A stretch of DNA of 64,000 bases. Source: JACVRN01 sp963715565. GTDB taxonomy: Bacteria; Acidobacteriota; Blastocatellia; Pyrinomonadales; Pyrinomonadaceae. The stretch lies in assembly GCA_963715565.1 (NCBI GenBank), contig OY970256.1, forward strand, positions 3,472,001 to 3,536,000, given 5' to 3'. Of the stretch, positions 25,211 to 33,636 are shown piece by piece. Position 1 is the first letter of the stretch; the number at the start of each line of letters is the position of its first letter. The notes below the pieces were generated by a model that saw nothing but the letters and a program-made list of their open reading frames with translations, was not told the DNA's origin and searched no databases. The position numbers and the translations under genes were made by a program.

Positions 25211-27144
25211 CAGACAGAGCGCTCAATCCAGCGGTCGTACCAGAGGCTCAGGTTGAGTATGCCCCAGAGATATGGGCTCTGGTCGCGCAACCCGCGACGG
25301 TGTTCGTCGAGCATGCGCGAGAGGAACTGGTAGTCGAAGAAGTCGCGCCGCCGCATGGCGGAGTTCATGAGATGCTCTTCAAACCACGCGCCGAGGTCGT
25401 TGCGGAACCAGCCGTGAATCGGCGCACCGAAACCGCGTTTCGGGCTATAGAGCAAATCGTGCGGCAAAATTTCTTCGAGCGCACGCTTCAAAATATGCTT
25501 GCCCGTCGTGCCGTCTACTTTCAGCGCGCGCGGAATCCCCATCGCGTATTCGACCAGATGATGATCCAGAAAGGGGACGCGCGCTTCGACGGAAGTCGCC
25601 ATCGTAATCTTGTCCACGCGCATCAAGAGCAGCTCGGGCAGACGCAGTTTTAATTCAAGATAAATCAGGCGAGAGAGAAAATCCGAATGGGGACGCTCGC
25701 GCTCAAGCTTTTCAAGGTAAGGCGTGATGGCTTCGAGCGACGAGCGCGCGGAGTTCTGCTTCCTCATCCTCTCGGAAAGAATGCGCGGCTTGGATGATTC
25801 GTCGTAGATGACCGCGCCGCCCCAGAAAAGGGGCTCGTCCGCGCCGAGGCGTCGAATCAATTCGATGGCCGTCTGCATGCGCCCGGTCGCACGCAAGGCG
25901 GGGCGCGCGATTGCCGAGGCCGCGCGTCGTGCCGCGAGCGGAATCTTTTCCGCGTGCTGCCAGAAACGCTCGTACAGCCTGAGATGTTTGACGTACTTCG
26001 TGTAGCCGCTAAAGATTTCATCAGAGCCTTCGCCCACCTGCACGACGATGCAGCCGGAATCGCGCGCAAGCCGTGAGACGTAATAGAGCGGCACGCAGAC
26101 GGGGTCCGCAATCGGCTCGTCCTGATGAAAGACCAGGTCCGGAAGAAACTGCTGCATCTCCTGTTCGCCGATGATGACCTCGTGATGATTCGTCTGGAAA
26201 AGATTGGCGACGCGCTGCGCACTTTCAAGCTCGTTCAATTCTTCGTGGTCGCGAAAGCCGACGGTGAAAGTCTCCACGGGGCGCGACATCTTCTCCGCCA
26301 TGAGCGCGACGTTGGCCGAAGAATCCACTCCGCCCGAAAGAAAGACGCCGAAGGGCACGTCTGCCATCATGCGCTTTTCGATAGAGGCGCGAAGCAAGCG
26401 CAGAATTTCCTCGCGGTGCTCCTCTTCGCTGCGTCTCTCGTCAATCTCAAGCGCGGGCAGCGCGTCCCAGTACTGCTCCATCTTCAAATCGCCCGCACGA
26501 TTGACCGTCACCATGTGGCCCGCAGGTATTTTTCGTATATCGCGAAAGAGAGTGGAAGGCGCAGGGGTGGTCACAAACGAGAGGTAATGATAGAGCGCCT
26601 CTTCATCCACTTCGGGCGTGACCGCAGGGTGTTCGAGGATGGCTTTAATTTCGGAGGCGAAGATGACGCGCCCATCCTTGTGATAAAAGTAGAGCGGCTT
26701 GACTCCTATACGGTCACGTACTAAGACTAATAACTCGCGCGCTTCATCCCAGAGCGCGATGCCGAAATCTCCTTCAATCTCGTGAACAAAATCCAGCCCC
26801 TTCTCTTCGTAAAGATGAAGAATGGTTTCGGTGTCGGTCTGCGAGCGGTAATGATGCCCGCGCTTTTCCAAGCCTTCGCGCAGAGCCCTGTGGTTATAAA
26901 TCTCGCCGTTAAAGGTGGTCCAGACCTTCTCTGTACAGCCATGCATGGGCTGGTGACCGGCTTCGGATAAATCTACGATGGAGAGACGACGGTGGCCGAA
27001 GCCGCCGCGGCTCTCGTCAAACAGAAGCGTGCCCGCATCGTCCGGCCCGCGATGCATCATGCGGTCGCGCATACGCTCTACGAGCGCAAGGTCAACGCGC
27101 CCCGCAGCCGCTCCATATTCCCAAACTCCGCAAATACCGCACAT
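25210..27144 (-). CDS. asnB: Asparagine synthase (glutamine-hydrolysing) family amidotransferase, second copy
   Basis: It starts MCGICGVWEYG with Cys2 as the predicted glutaminase nucleophile, then HRGPDDAGTLLF, GHRRLSIVDLSEAGHQPM and TFNGEIYNH. The synthetase domain has FLSGGVDSSANVALM and GEGSDEIFSGYTKY. At 644 residues it is full length. It differs clearly from the copy at 14266-16209 and lies inside the leftward glycan operon between the heparinase-like gene and the flippase. A role in amidating a glycan component, such as a uronic acid made by the dehydrogenase at 30673-32565, is a reasonable inference. Confidence 0.92.
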   Translation of the reverse strand: MCGICGVWEYGAAAGRVDLALVERMRDRMMHRGPDDAGTLLFDESRGGFGHRRLSIVDLSEAGHQPMHGCTEKVWTTFNGEIYNHRALREGLEKRGHHYRSQTDTETILHLYEEKGLDFVHEIEGDFGIALWDEARELLVLVRDRIGVKPLYFYHKDGRVIFASEIKAILEHPAVTPEVDEEALYHYLSFVTTPAPSTLFRDIRKIPAGHMVTVNRAGDLKMEQYWDALPALEIDERRSEEEHREEILRLLRASIEKRMMADVPFGVFLSGGVDSSANVALMAEKMSRPVETFTVGFRDHEELNELESAQRVANLFQTNHHEVIIGEQEMQQFLPDLVFHQDEPIADPVCVPLYYVSRLARDSGCIVVQVGEGSDEIFSGYTKYVKHLRLYERFWQHAEKIPLAARRAASAIARPALRATGRMQTAIELIRRLGADEPLFWGGAVIYDESSKPRILSERMRKQNSARSSLEAITPYLEKLERERPHSDFLSRLIYLELKLRLPELLLMRVDKITMATSVEARVPFLDHHLVEYAMGIPRALKVDGTTGKHILKRALEEILPHDLLYSPKRGFGAPIHGWFRNDLGAWFEEHLMNSAMRRRDFFDYQFLSRMLDEHRRGLRDQSPYLWGILNLSLWYDRWIERSV

Positions 27145-27227
27145 GAAATTCTCTTGAGCTTCCCTAATTCAAATCTGAAACTTCAAATAATGACCGCTCT
27201 CCGGCTGCAAAGTCAAAGAGGCTGTGG

Positions 27228-29486
27228 CTAAAGGCTTTGCGCTACGGTAAGCCGCTCCGCTTCGTCCTCGCCCGCGCAGACCGGCACGAGCGCAAAGCGC
27301 ACCTTTAAGGGAACGCCCGCGCGCATCGTCCAACACAGCGAAAGCGTAACGGCGCGCGCGCCGTAATCATTGGAAGCGGAATTTGTCTCAAGCTCGGGCA
27401 GCGCGTTTGAATCGAGCATGGAGATGAAAAGCTGCGCGCGAGTCAAATCATCTCTCACCGCTACGATTCCGTCTGCTCGCACAGTGGGCTCAACATTCGC
27501 CGCCAGATGAAAGCGGAAACGGAAGGTGTGCTCGCCCGCGCCCGTCAACGAATCCTCTACCAACCAGAATCGCTCCCGCTTATCAAAGACCACCTTGCGG
27601 CGATGCGTGACGGGCTCGGCCAGACGCTCATAGCCGTCGTGCAACGCGATTACCCCGTCGCGTTCCGCGCCTGTTTCCCACTCGACGACGCGCGGCGTGG
27701 CTTCCGCGCCCATGACAAACGGAATGTTCTGCTCGGTCGTGTTCTGCTCGGTCTCGTCTACCTCGACCGTCGAATGATAACGGGTCGAGCGAAAGAGATG
27801 TCGCGCCTCTAAATCAGCCGTGTAGACATAGGTTCCAGGGTCAACGATAAAGAGCGAGCCGCACGCGCTGACTTCTAAACTGAGCGCATCATTGTGTCCG
27901 TGCGAGCCGCGCCCGCCCACGCCCGTCCCGCTCGCGTTGAATAGCAAGTACAGGTCACGCTCGCGCATCAAGTACGTGCCCGCGTCAACGAAGGCATTGG
28001 AAATAGCATCCGTTTCATCAACAGCCATGCTTTCATAACCGCGCACGCCTTTCGCGCCCAGCAGCCACAGGACTTCTTCCGGCATACGCTGCTTCGCGTC
28101 CTTAAAACGCGGCTCGTCAAAGACGCAAGCGCCGAGCGCGAGCACGTAAGCATGGTCATCAGCAGCGCGGCGCTTGATGGGAAGAACCTGTCCGCTATCC
28201 GTGTCGCCTACGAGCGGTGCGCGACCATCAGGCCGCAGGTACGCGCGCACGTATTCAATCATCGCGCGCAGTTTCCGCCAGTACCTTTCCGGAATCTCCA
28301 CGCCGTTCTCCCGGCAGAGAATAAAGGAGTAAAGAAACAGTTCCAGCACAAAGCGATGATAGCCCGTAGAGGCTTCAAAATCCGCGCCGTCCGCGAGCAC
28401 CTGTTTGTCCATCTCGCTTAACAACTCGCGCATGCCGAACGCGCGCCACCCGTCAGCATCCTTTAGCTCGGGCAACATCAGCCCCAGCCATAGCAGCCCC
28501 GCCACGTCCGACAAATAATGATTGCTCGTAGCGATATAAGAGAACTCAAGATTGCGGCGAATGTGCGCGCCGTGCCGGTCGAAGATATTGAGAAGGTCGG
28601 TGAGACGCCGCTCGTCAAGGTGCGTCGAGCGACGAAAAAGCTGGAAAGCCGCGAGCAAATTTATAGCGCGCAGCGCCACTTCCATCGCGCACGCCCAATT
28701 AGCTCCACGCCCGACCGGGTTCTGCTTCTGCCAGCCATCGAGCTGAAGAAAAAACTCTTCGGCAAAGCGCTCGTCATGCGTGACGCTGTACGCGCGCCCG
28801 AGCACAAGGAAATGATGAAAGCGATTCAGCTCCCACAGCACACGCACGTCCGAGCCGTCCGCGCGCGAAGTGAACTGAATATCCGCGTGATAATCAAGCG
28901 GCCACTCGTAGCCGGAGAGAGGGTCACGCCGCCAGTTAATCTCCGCGCCAAAACATTTTTCGCCAAAGCCCAGCAACTGCCAGCCGTGCTCGTCAACGAT
29001 TCGTCGTGCCCCCGCGATTAATTCTTCCGTCTCCGTGGGGAAAAGCGTGCGCTGCAACGGGGCCGCCTCCTCTTCCGGCTTTTCAAGTCCGGGCAGAAAG
29101 CGCGGCTCGCTGCGTGTGCGGAAATGTTCAAGGAGGGCGCTTCTCTTCAGCCTCGCATAGCGCGGGACGAGTCGAGCGGGATTTTCATCAAGACGAGCAA
29201 GCTGCGCACGCTCGCGCCGTCTCGTTGCAGCAAGGAGCGTGCGCCGCACCGTTTCAAGCGCCACGGTGCGCGCGTCAACCTCTCCACGCAGGGCACGCTT
29301 TAGCTTAGGGATGAGGGATGAGGGATGAGGGATGAAAGAAGAAGCGACAGGGGGACGCGGGGACACGGCGACGCGGGGACGCGGCGAAAGGAGAGTTGTG
29401 TTCTCTTCATCGTCCTCTTTCTTTGTCGCCGCGTCCCCGCGTCGCCGTGTCCCCGCGTCGTTCGCCTTCTCTTCCTCATCCCTCAT
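27228..29486 (-). CDS. Heparinase II/III-family protein
   Basis: A protein of up to 752 residues. The N-terminal helical toroid-like part carries NRFHHFLVLGRAYSVT, NPVGRGANWACAMEVALRAINLL, FSYIATSNHYLSDVAGLLWLG and STGYHRFVLELFLYSFIL. The C-terminal beta part has GRGSHGHNDALSLEVSACGSLFIVDPGTYVYT, the HGHND motif being typical of heparinase II/III proteins found in exopolysaccharide clusters. It likely lyses or edits an acidic polysaccharide. The first 60 residues (around RPRVAVSPRPPVASS and IPHPSSLIP) are translated from a 196-bp hairpin repeat, and no start codon lies between the repeat and the conserved region, so the repeat appears to supply the N-terminus. Confidence 0.87.
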   Translation of the reverse strand: MRDEEEKANDAGTRRRGDAATKKEDDEENTTLLSPRPRVAVSPRPPVASSFIPHPSSLIPKLKRALRGEVDARTVALETVRRTLLAATRRRERAQLARLDENPARLVPRYARLKRSALLEHFRTRSEPRFLPGLEKPEEEAAPLQRTLFPTETEELIAGARRIVDEHGWQLLGFGEKCFGAEINWRRDPLSGYEWPLDYHADIQFTSRADGSDVRVLWELNRFHHFLVLGRAYSVTHDERFAEEFFLQLDGWQKQNPVGRGANWACAMEVALRAINLLAAFQLFRRSTHLDERRLTDLLNIFDRHGAHIRRNLEFSYIATSNHYLSDVAGLLWLGLMLPELKDADGWRAFGMRELLSEMDKQVLADGADFEASTGYHRFVLELFLYSFILCRENGVEIPERYWRKLRAMIEYVRAYLRPDGRAPLVGDTDSGQVLPIKRRAADDHAYVLALGACVFDEPRFKDAKQRMPEEVLWLLGAKGVRGYESMAVDETDAISNAFVDAGTYLMRERDLYLLFNASGTGVGGRGSHGHNDALSLEVSACGSLFIVDPGTYVYTADLEARHLFRSTRYHSTVEVDETEQNTTEQNIPFVMGAEATPRVVEWETGAERDGVIALHDGYERLAEPVTHRRKVVFDKRERFWLVEDSLTGAGEHTFRFRFHLAANVEPTVRADGIVAVRDDLTRAQLFISMLDSNALPELETNSASNDYGARAVTLSLCWTMRAGVPLKVRFALVPVCAGEDEAERLTVAQSL

Positions 29487-29503
29487 CCCTCATCCCTCAT
29501 CCC
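29308..29503. repeat. 196-bp hairpin repeat with heptamer outer arms, inside coding sequence
   Basis: The outer arms are four GGGATGA units (29308-29335) and their complement (29475-29503). The inner arms (29354-29387 and 29426-29459) are perfect 34-base inverted copies made of GGGGACGC and GGCGACGC words. The element covers the 3' end of the epimerase gene, supplying its last codons and stop, and the first 60 codons of the heparinase-like gene. Confidence 0.9.
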
Positions 29504-30605
29504 TTGATTGAAGCGCTTCGAGGATGCGCGGTGCTGTATGCCCGTCCCAGAAGGGCGGCATGTGTTTTTCGACATCCACGCCCTCGCGTCGTTCTGTTTC
29601 AAGCGCATCGCGTGCGGCGCTCGTAATTTTTTCCGCGTCTGTGCCGACGAGACGATTTGTGCCCAGCTCTATGGTGATGGGCCGCTCCGTGTTCTCGCGT
29701 AAAGTCAGACAGGGGATGCCGAGCGCTGTGGTCTCTTCCTGTATGCCGCCGGAATCCGTCATGACAAGCCGCGCGCCGCTGTAGAGCCGTAGAAAATCGA
29801 GATAGCCCAGCGGGTCAATCAAATGCAAATTTTGGTTGCGCTCAGTTCGCTCGCGGAATCCGAAATCCATAATGCGCGCGCGCGTGCGCGGGTGAACAGG
29901 AAAAACTACGGGCACGAGCTTTGTTATCTCTTCCAGCGCGCCGAGTATGCGACTGAGCGTCTCGGGCTCGTCCACGTTTGACGGGCGATGAAGCGTGAGG
30001 ACACAGTAATCGCGCCCCGCTACACCAAGGTCTTCACGCACAGTCGATTTTTCCGCGCGCGGGAGTTGATTAAAGAGCGAGTCAATCATGACGTTGCCGA
30101 CAAGGCGAATACGCTCCGGGGGGATGCCTTCGGCCAGAAGGTTGCGGTCGGCGTCCGATGAGGGCGTCAAGAGCAGGTCTGCGATTTGGTCCGTGAGGAG
30201 GCGATTAATCTCTTCGGGCATCGTGCGGTCACGGCTTCGCAGGCCAGCCTCCACGTGTGCGACGCGCACGCCGAGCTTGATGGAGACAAGCGCGCAGGCC
30301 AGCGTGGAATTGACGTCGCCGACGACCACGACCCAATCGGGCCGCTCGCGCACCAGCACAGGCTCGAAGCTCGTCATCACGGCGGCGGTCTGCGCGGCGT
30401 GCGACCCCGACCCGACGCCCAGATAAACGTCCGGCTCCGGCAAAGAGAGGTCGCGGAAGAAAGCCTCCGACATCTCGCGGTCGTAGTGCTGTCCCGTGTG
30501 CACCAGAAGCTGCGTCCACTCGCCAGCGCGCCGCCTCATCTCTTCCACAATCGGCGCAACCTTCATAAAGTTAGGCCGCGCCCCGACAACATTGATGACC
30601 TTCAT
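29490..30605 (-). CDS. wecB: UDP-N-acetylglucosamine 2-epimerase
   Basis: The start is placed at MKVINVVGARPNFMKVAPIV, the universal N-terminus of the non-hydrolysing epimerase; the seven extra upstream residues come from the neighbouring repeat. Other family motifs are LVHTGQHYDREMSE, VVGDVNSTLA, HVEAGLRS, MPEEINRLLTDQIAD, LTLHRPSNVD and MTDSGGIQEE. It interconverts UDP-GlcNAc and UDP-ManNAc for glycan synthesis. It follows the UDP-sugar dehydrogenase gene in the leftward operon. The pair would give UDP-ManNAc and, if the dehydrogenase accepts it, UDP-ManNAcA. The stop codon lies within the downstream repeat. Confidence 0.95.
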   Translation of the reverse strand: MKVINVVGARPNFMKVAPIVEEMRRRAGEWTQLLVHTGQHYDREMSEAFFRDLSLPEPDVYLGVGSGSHAAQTAAVMTSFEPVLVRERPDWVVVVGDVNSTLACALVSIKLGVRVAHVEAGLRSRDRTMPEEINRLLTDQIADLLLTPSSDADRNLLAEGIPPERIRLVGNVMIDSLFNQLPRAEKSTVREDLGVAGRDYCVLTLHRPSNVDEPETLSRILGALEEITKLVPVVFPVHPRTRARIMDFGFRERTERNQNLHLIDPLGYLDFLRLYSGARLVMTDSGGIQEETTALGIPCLTLRENTERPITIELGTNRLVGTDAEKITSAARDALETERREGVDVEKHMPPFWDGHTAPRILEALQSRDEG

Positions 30606-30610
30606 AAGAA

Positions 30611-30669
30611 CAGTGACAAGTGACAAGTGACAAGTTAAAAGCTTTTCTCTTGCTTGTCACTTGTCACTG
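30611..30669. repeat. Heptamer hairpin (GTGACAA words)
   Basis: Perfect 17-base inverted arms: CAGTGACAAGTGACAAG at 30611-30627 and its complement at 30653-30669. The left arm continues with one more 7-base unit. It fills the gap between the dehydrogenase stop and the epimerase start, and uses the same words as the copies at 33544-33630 and 41931-42013. Confidence 0.92.
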
Positions 30670-30672
30670 CTT

Positions 30673-32565
30673 TTAGAGTCTGATGATTCGGGCGCGGGCG
30701 TTGCGGCGCAGGTCGCCGCCGAGGGCGTTGCGCGTATCGACGATGAGCGGTGCTAGATGCGTGACGCGCCGGTAATCAATCGCGCTGTGGTCCGTGACGA
30801 TGACGACGCAATCGGCCTCTTGAAGCTCGTCGTCCGTCAGCTCGACGGACGAGAGCGGCGCGCCGCCTCCTTCCGTGTGCGCGTCGTCAAAACGCACTTC
30901 CTCGACAAACGGGTCATGAAAGCGCACGTCAGCGCCCTTTGCTCGCAGCCGGTCGATGATGGAAAGCGCCGGGCTCTCGCGCACGTCGTTCACGTCGCGC
31001 TTGTAGGCCACGCCCAGAAGCAGCACGCGCGAGCCGTTCAGAGCCTTGCGGTCGTCATTCAACCCATCGGCCACCAGCGTCACGACGTGCTCCGGCATAC
31101 GCGAGTTGACCTCTTCCGCCAGACCTATAAACCGCGAATCAAACCCGTGCTGTCGCGCTTTCCACGAAAGGTAATGCGGGTCCAAGGGGATGCAGTTGTG
31201 AACATAGATGCCGTATGAAGTGGCGAACGTGTGCGTCTCGTCAACTTCCATCGAGTAAACTTCGACGGGCGAAGTTGCCGTCTTTATCTCAACGGACTTG
31301 ACCGGAACAGTCGTTAGATTGCCGAATTGCTTGATACTTCTATCCGTATGCTTCTGCTCTTGAGTCTCGAAGTGAATCGGGAGCCTGTCTCCGACGGCTA
31401 AATCTTTGGCAAATACCTGTCGGACTTCGCCGGCTTCATCGCTGACCAGCATGGGATGTTGGTCGGTCACAGTCACGCGCCGGTTGTCGCTGGTAGTGAC
31501 GACGACGGTTGGGCCAGTTGTCGGACGACGGTACAAGTAACGCACGGGCTTCCACTGCGGCGTTTGCGTTTCGGCGTCGAGCGATAATGCTTTGAGTTGT
31601 GGTTTGTAAATAACTTCGCCGCCGCCAGCCGGAAACTTGCGTGTATTTTTGTCCGCAACCTGTTCGTCAAAGAGTTTGGCTAGAGGCTTGACCTGTTCGG
31701 TTAAATCATCCGCAGATCGAACCACGACCGTTTCATCTCCGACAAGGCAGTGACCGCCAATGCCGGGGCCGGGGTAGAAGGGCATGAAGCCGAAGGGCTT
31801 GGTGGCGGCGGCGCGTATCACTTCCCAGGTGTCTATGCCGAGCGCGTAGCAGAGCCGCGCCATCTCGTTCGCCATCCCTATGTTGACCGCGCGGAAGGTG
31901 TTCTCCAAAAGCTTGGCAGCTTCGGCGACGCGCGCGCTTGAGACGCTGTGGACTTCCGAGACAATCTGCGAGTACAAGTAGCTCGCGGCGTCTGTCGAAT
32001 CATCCGTGCAGCCGCCGACGACCTTCGGAATGTTGTGCGTCTGAAACTGCGGGTTGCCGGGGTCCACACGCTCGGGCGAGAAGGCCAGCAGAAAATCGGC
32101 GTCGAGTTTTAATCCGGTCTCTTCAAACATCGGCAGCAGGACTTCGTCGGTCGTGCCGGGATAGGTGGTGGATTCGAGGATGATGAGCTGGCCCGTGCGC
32201 AGGCTTTTCGTTATCTCTTCGGCGGCGGCGAGGATATAGGAGACGTCCGGCTCCTTGGTCTTACGCAGAGGGGTCGGGACGCAGATGATGATGGCGTCCG
32301 TGTCCTTGAGGTGCTGAAAATCCGTGGTGGCGCGCAGGCGATGGGCCGTGACCTGCTCACGGACGGCGCACGAACGTACGTCGCCGATGTAGGACACGCC
32401 ACGGTTGATGTCTGCGGCTTTGCCCGCGTCAACCTCGAAGCCGGTGGTATCAAAGCCGTGCTGCGCAAACTCTACGGCCAGGGGAAGCCCCACGTAGCCG
32501 AGGCCGATGACCCCTACGCGCGCACGTTTCTCTTTAATTAAGCTGATTATCTCGTCTTTAATCAT
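30673..32565 (-). CDS. UDP-N-acetylhexosamine dehydrogenase interrupted by a mini-intein
   Basis: The exteins form a complete nucleotide-sugar dehydrogenase: NAD-binding VGVIGLGYVGLPLAVEFA, ICVPTPLRKTKEPDVSY, ESTTYPGTTDEVL, AFSPERVDPGN, then GPGIGGH and, after the intein, CIPLDPHYLSWKARQHG and LGVAYKRDVNDVRESPAL. It oxidises the C6 hydroxyl of a UDP-sugar to a carboxylate, probably UDP-GlcNAc or UDP-ManNAc given the neighbouring epimerase. The intein (residues 273-457) lies directly before the catalytic cysteine, so the enzyme can only work after splicing to about 445 residues. It is the first gene of the leftward glycan operon, with a promoter at 32631-32660. Confidence 0.93.
   Translation of the reverse strand: MIKDEIISLIKEKRARVGVIGLGYVGLPLAVEFAQHGFDTTGFEVDAGKAADINRGVSYIGDVRSCAVREQVTAHRLRATTDFQHLKDTDAIIICVPTPLRKTKEPDVSYILAAAEEITKSLRTGQLIILESTTYPGTTDEVLLPMFEETGLKLDADFLLAFSPERVDPGNPQFQTHNIPKVVGGCTDDSTDAASYLYSQIVSEVHSVSSARVAEAAKLLENTFRAVNIGMANEMARLCYALGIDTWEVIRAAATKPFGFMPFYPGPGIGGHCLVGDETVVVRSADDLTEQVKPLAKLFDEQVADKNTRKFPAGGGEVIYKPQLKALSLDAETQTPQWKPVRYLYRRPTTGPTVVVTTSDNRRVTVTDQHPMLVSDEAGEVRQVFAKDLAVGDRLPIHFETQEQKHTDRSIKQFGNLTTVPVKSVEIKTATSPVEVYSMEVDETHTFATSYGIYVHNCIPLDPHYLSWKARQHGFDSRFIGLAEEVNSRMPEHVVTLVADGLNDDRKALNGSRVLLLGVAYKRDVNDVRESPALSIIDRLRAKGADVRFHDPFVEEVRFDDAHTEGGGAPLSSVELTDDELQEADCVVIVTDHSAIDYRRVTHLAPLIVDTRNALGGDLRRNARARIIRL
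31195..31749 (-). other. Mini-intein (185 aa) in the sugar dehydrogenase
   Basis: It begins with Cys273 (CLVGDETVVV, block A) and has TDQHP (T-x-x-H of block B, intein residues 95-98). It ends in VEVYSMEVDETHTFAT (block F) and YGIYVHN, with penultimate His456 and terminal Asn457. The +1 residue is Cys458, the catalytic cysteine of the host enzyme. All key splicing residues are present. The 185 residues leave no room for a homing endonuclease, so it is a mini-intein. The DNA is less GC-rich than the flanking exteins, suggesting later arrival. Confidence 0.95.
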
Positions 32566-32630
32566 CTTGCAACGATCTTTCAGGTGGTCTCTTTCCGCCA
32601 GGCAGGAGTTTCGATTTGTTCAAGCTGATA

Positions 32631-32660
32631 AGACTAGGGGAGCTACACTGAGACTGTCAA
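32631..32660 (-). promoter_or_regulatory. Candidate promoter of the glycan operon
   Basis: On the minus strand TTGACA (32655-32660), an 18-bp spacer and TAGTCT (32631-32636) precede the dehydrogenase start at 32565. The -35 element lies inside the outer arm of the hairpin repeat at 32654-32800. Confidence 0.45.
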
Positions 32661-32800
32661 GCGAGGGGTAGAGGTCAGAAAAGCAAATGATGAATGCAAA
32701 GTGCAAAGTGCAAAAGTAAAGAAGCTCTTTCTTTTCATTCATCATTTTGCATTTTGCACTTTGCATTGCTTTTCTGACCTCTACGCTTAAAGCTTGACAG
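32654..32800. repeat. 147-bp multi-level hairpin repeat (TGCAAAG words)
   Basis: Outer arms CTGTCAAGC/GCTTGACAG (32654-32662 and 32792-32800), middle arms of 19 bases including GTAGAGGTCAGAAAAGC (32668-32686 and 32766-32784), and inner TGCAAAG/TGCAAAA heptamers. It lies in the non-coding gap 32566-32950 between divergent genes. The outer arms contain TTGACA pointing outwards on both sides. The inner words recur at 43025-43206 and 47410-47493. Confidence 0.9.
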
Positions 32801-32822
32801 CTTTGGGCAGAAAAGAGAATAT
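32794..32822 (+). promoter_or_regulatory. Possible rightward promoter from the repeat arm
   Basis: TTGACA (32794-32799), 17 bases and GAATAT (32817-32822) face the lipoprotein gene at 32951. The -10 match is weak. The -35 element belongs to the repeat's outer arm. Confidence 0.3.
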
Positions 32823-32950
32823 CCACGCCCTAAGCCCAAATTTTCATTCGGGGGCGCGGCCCGCCTCAAAAACGTGAGGCTACGGGGCATCAAAAGCCCT
32901 TTATGCGGCGGTTGCTATCAAACAACACTTGAAAGGAATCCAAGAACACC

Positions 32951-33532
32951 ATGCTTGATAAGAGAGGGCGGGTCAATGCGGCGCTGGCGCTCATAGTCAT
33001 CGCGGCGGTGGCCCTCGCTTGCAGCTCATTAAAAAACTTTGGAAAGAATCCCCTCGACGAAGCCAACAAGCTCGTTGACGACGCGAAAAAGGACTTGCAG
33101 GAGATTGACCGCATCTCTGACGAGGCCGACGAAAAACAGAGCGACCTCAACAAGGCCGACCGCGACCGCAACGTAGACGAGGTCAAGCGCATCCTCGGCG
33201 CGCTGATTGAAGACATAGACAAGGGTTTGGAGCGCGGACAAAGCGCCGCCGACAAGGTCGAGAAAGCTTCCAAGCTCGACGTTGACCCCATCTACAAAGA
33301 GTATCTCTCGCTCAAGGCGCAGGCTTTCCGCAAAGAGATAGACGCCTTCAAGGCTTTGAAGGAAGCCGCCACGATTGCGCGCGACAGCTACACGGCGCAG
33401 GGGCTCCCGGCGGACAAGCGCAAGGAGTACACAGACAAGGTCAACGAGTACAAGAAGCTCAAGGCCGACGCCAAAGACCTGCACAAGAAGGCAGCCGATC
33501 TGGCGCGCGCCAATCCGGACAAGATTAAATAA
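32951..33532 (+). CDS. Putative lipoprotein with long coiled-coil
   Basis: A 193-residue protein. The N-terminus MLDKRGRVNAALALIVIAAVALACSS is a lipoprotein signal with a lipobox ending LAC (Cys24), so the protein is probably anchored to a membrane outside the cytoplasm. The rest is highly charged and helical (DEANKLVDDAKKDLQEID, KQSDLNKADRDRN, KVEKASKLDVDPIYKEY, KKLKADAKDLHKKAADLA), consistent with a coiled-coil. It has no recognised family. A heptamer hairpin separates it from the permease gene. Confidence 0.78.
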   Translation: MLDKRGRVNAALALIVIAAVALACSSLKNFGKNPLDEANKLVDDAKKDLQEIDRISDEADEKQSDLNKADRDRNVDEVKRILGALIEDIDKGLERGQSAADKVEKASKLDVDPIYKEYLSLKAQAFRKEIDAFKALKEAATIARDSYTAQGLPADKRKEYTDKVNEYKKLKADAKDLHKKAADLARANPDKIK

Positions 33533-33543
33533 CGGGCAGCAAA

Positions 33544-33630
33544 AAAGCAGTGACGAGTGACAGGTGACAAGTGACAAGCAGAAAAAGTTTTTAACTTGTC
33601 ACCTGTCACCTGTCACTCGTCACTGCTTTT
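33544..33630. repeat. Heptamer hairpin (GTGACAA/GTGACAG words)
   Basis: Arms of about 35 bases (33544-33578 and 33595-33630) are complementary with a single mismatch. They consist of GTGACGA, GTGACAG and GTGACAA units flanked by AAAAGCA. The element fills the gap between the lipoprotein stop and the permease start and could act as a transcript 3' end. Confidence 0.93.
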
Positions 33631-33636
33631 AACGTT

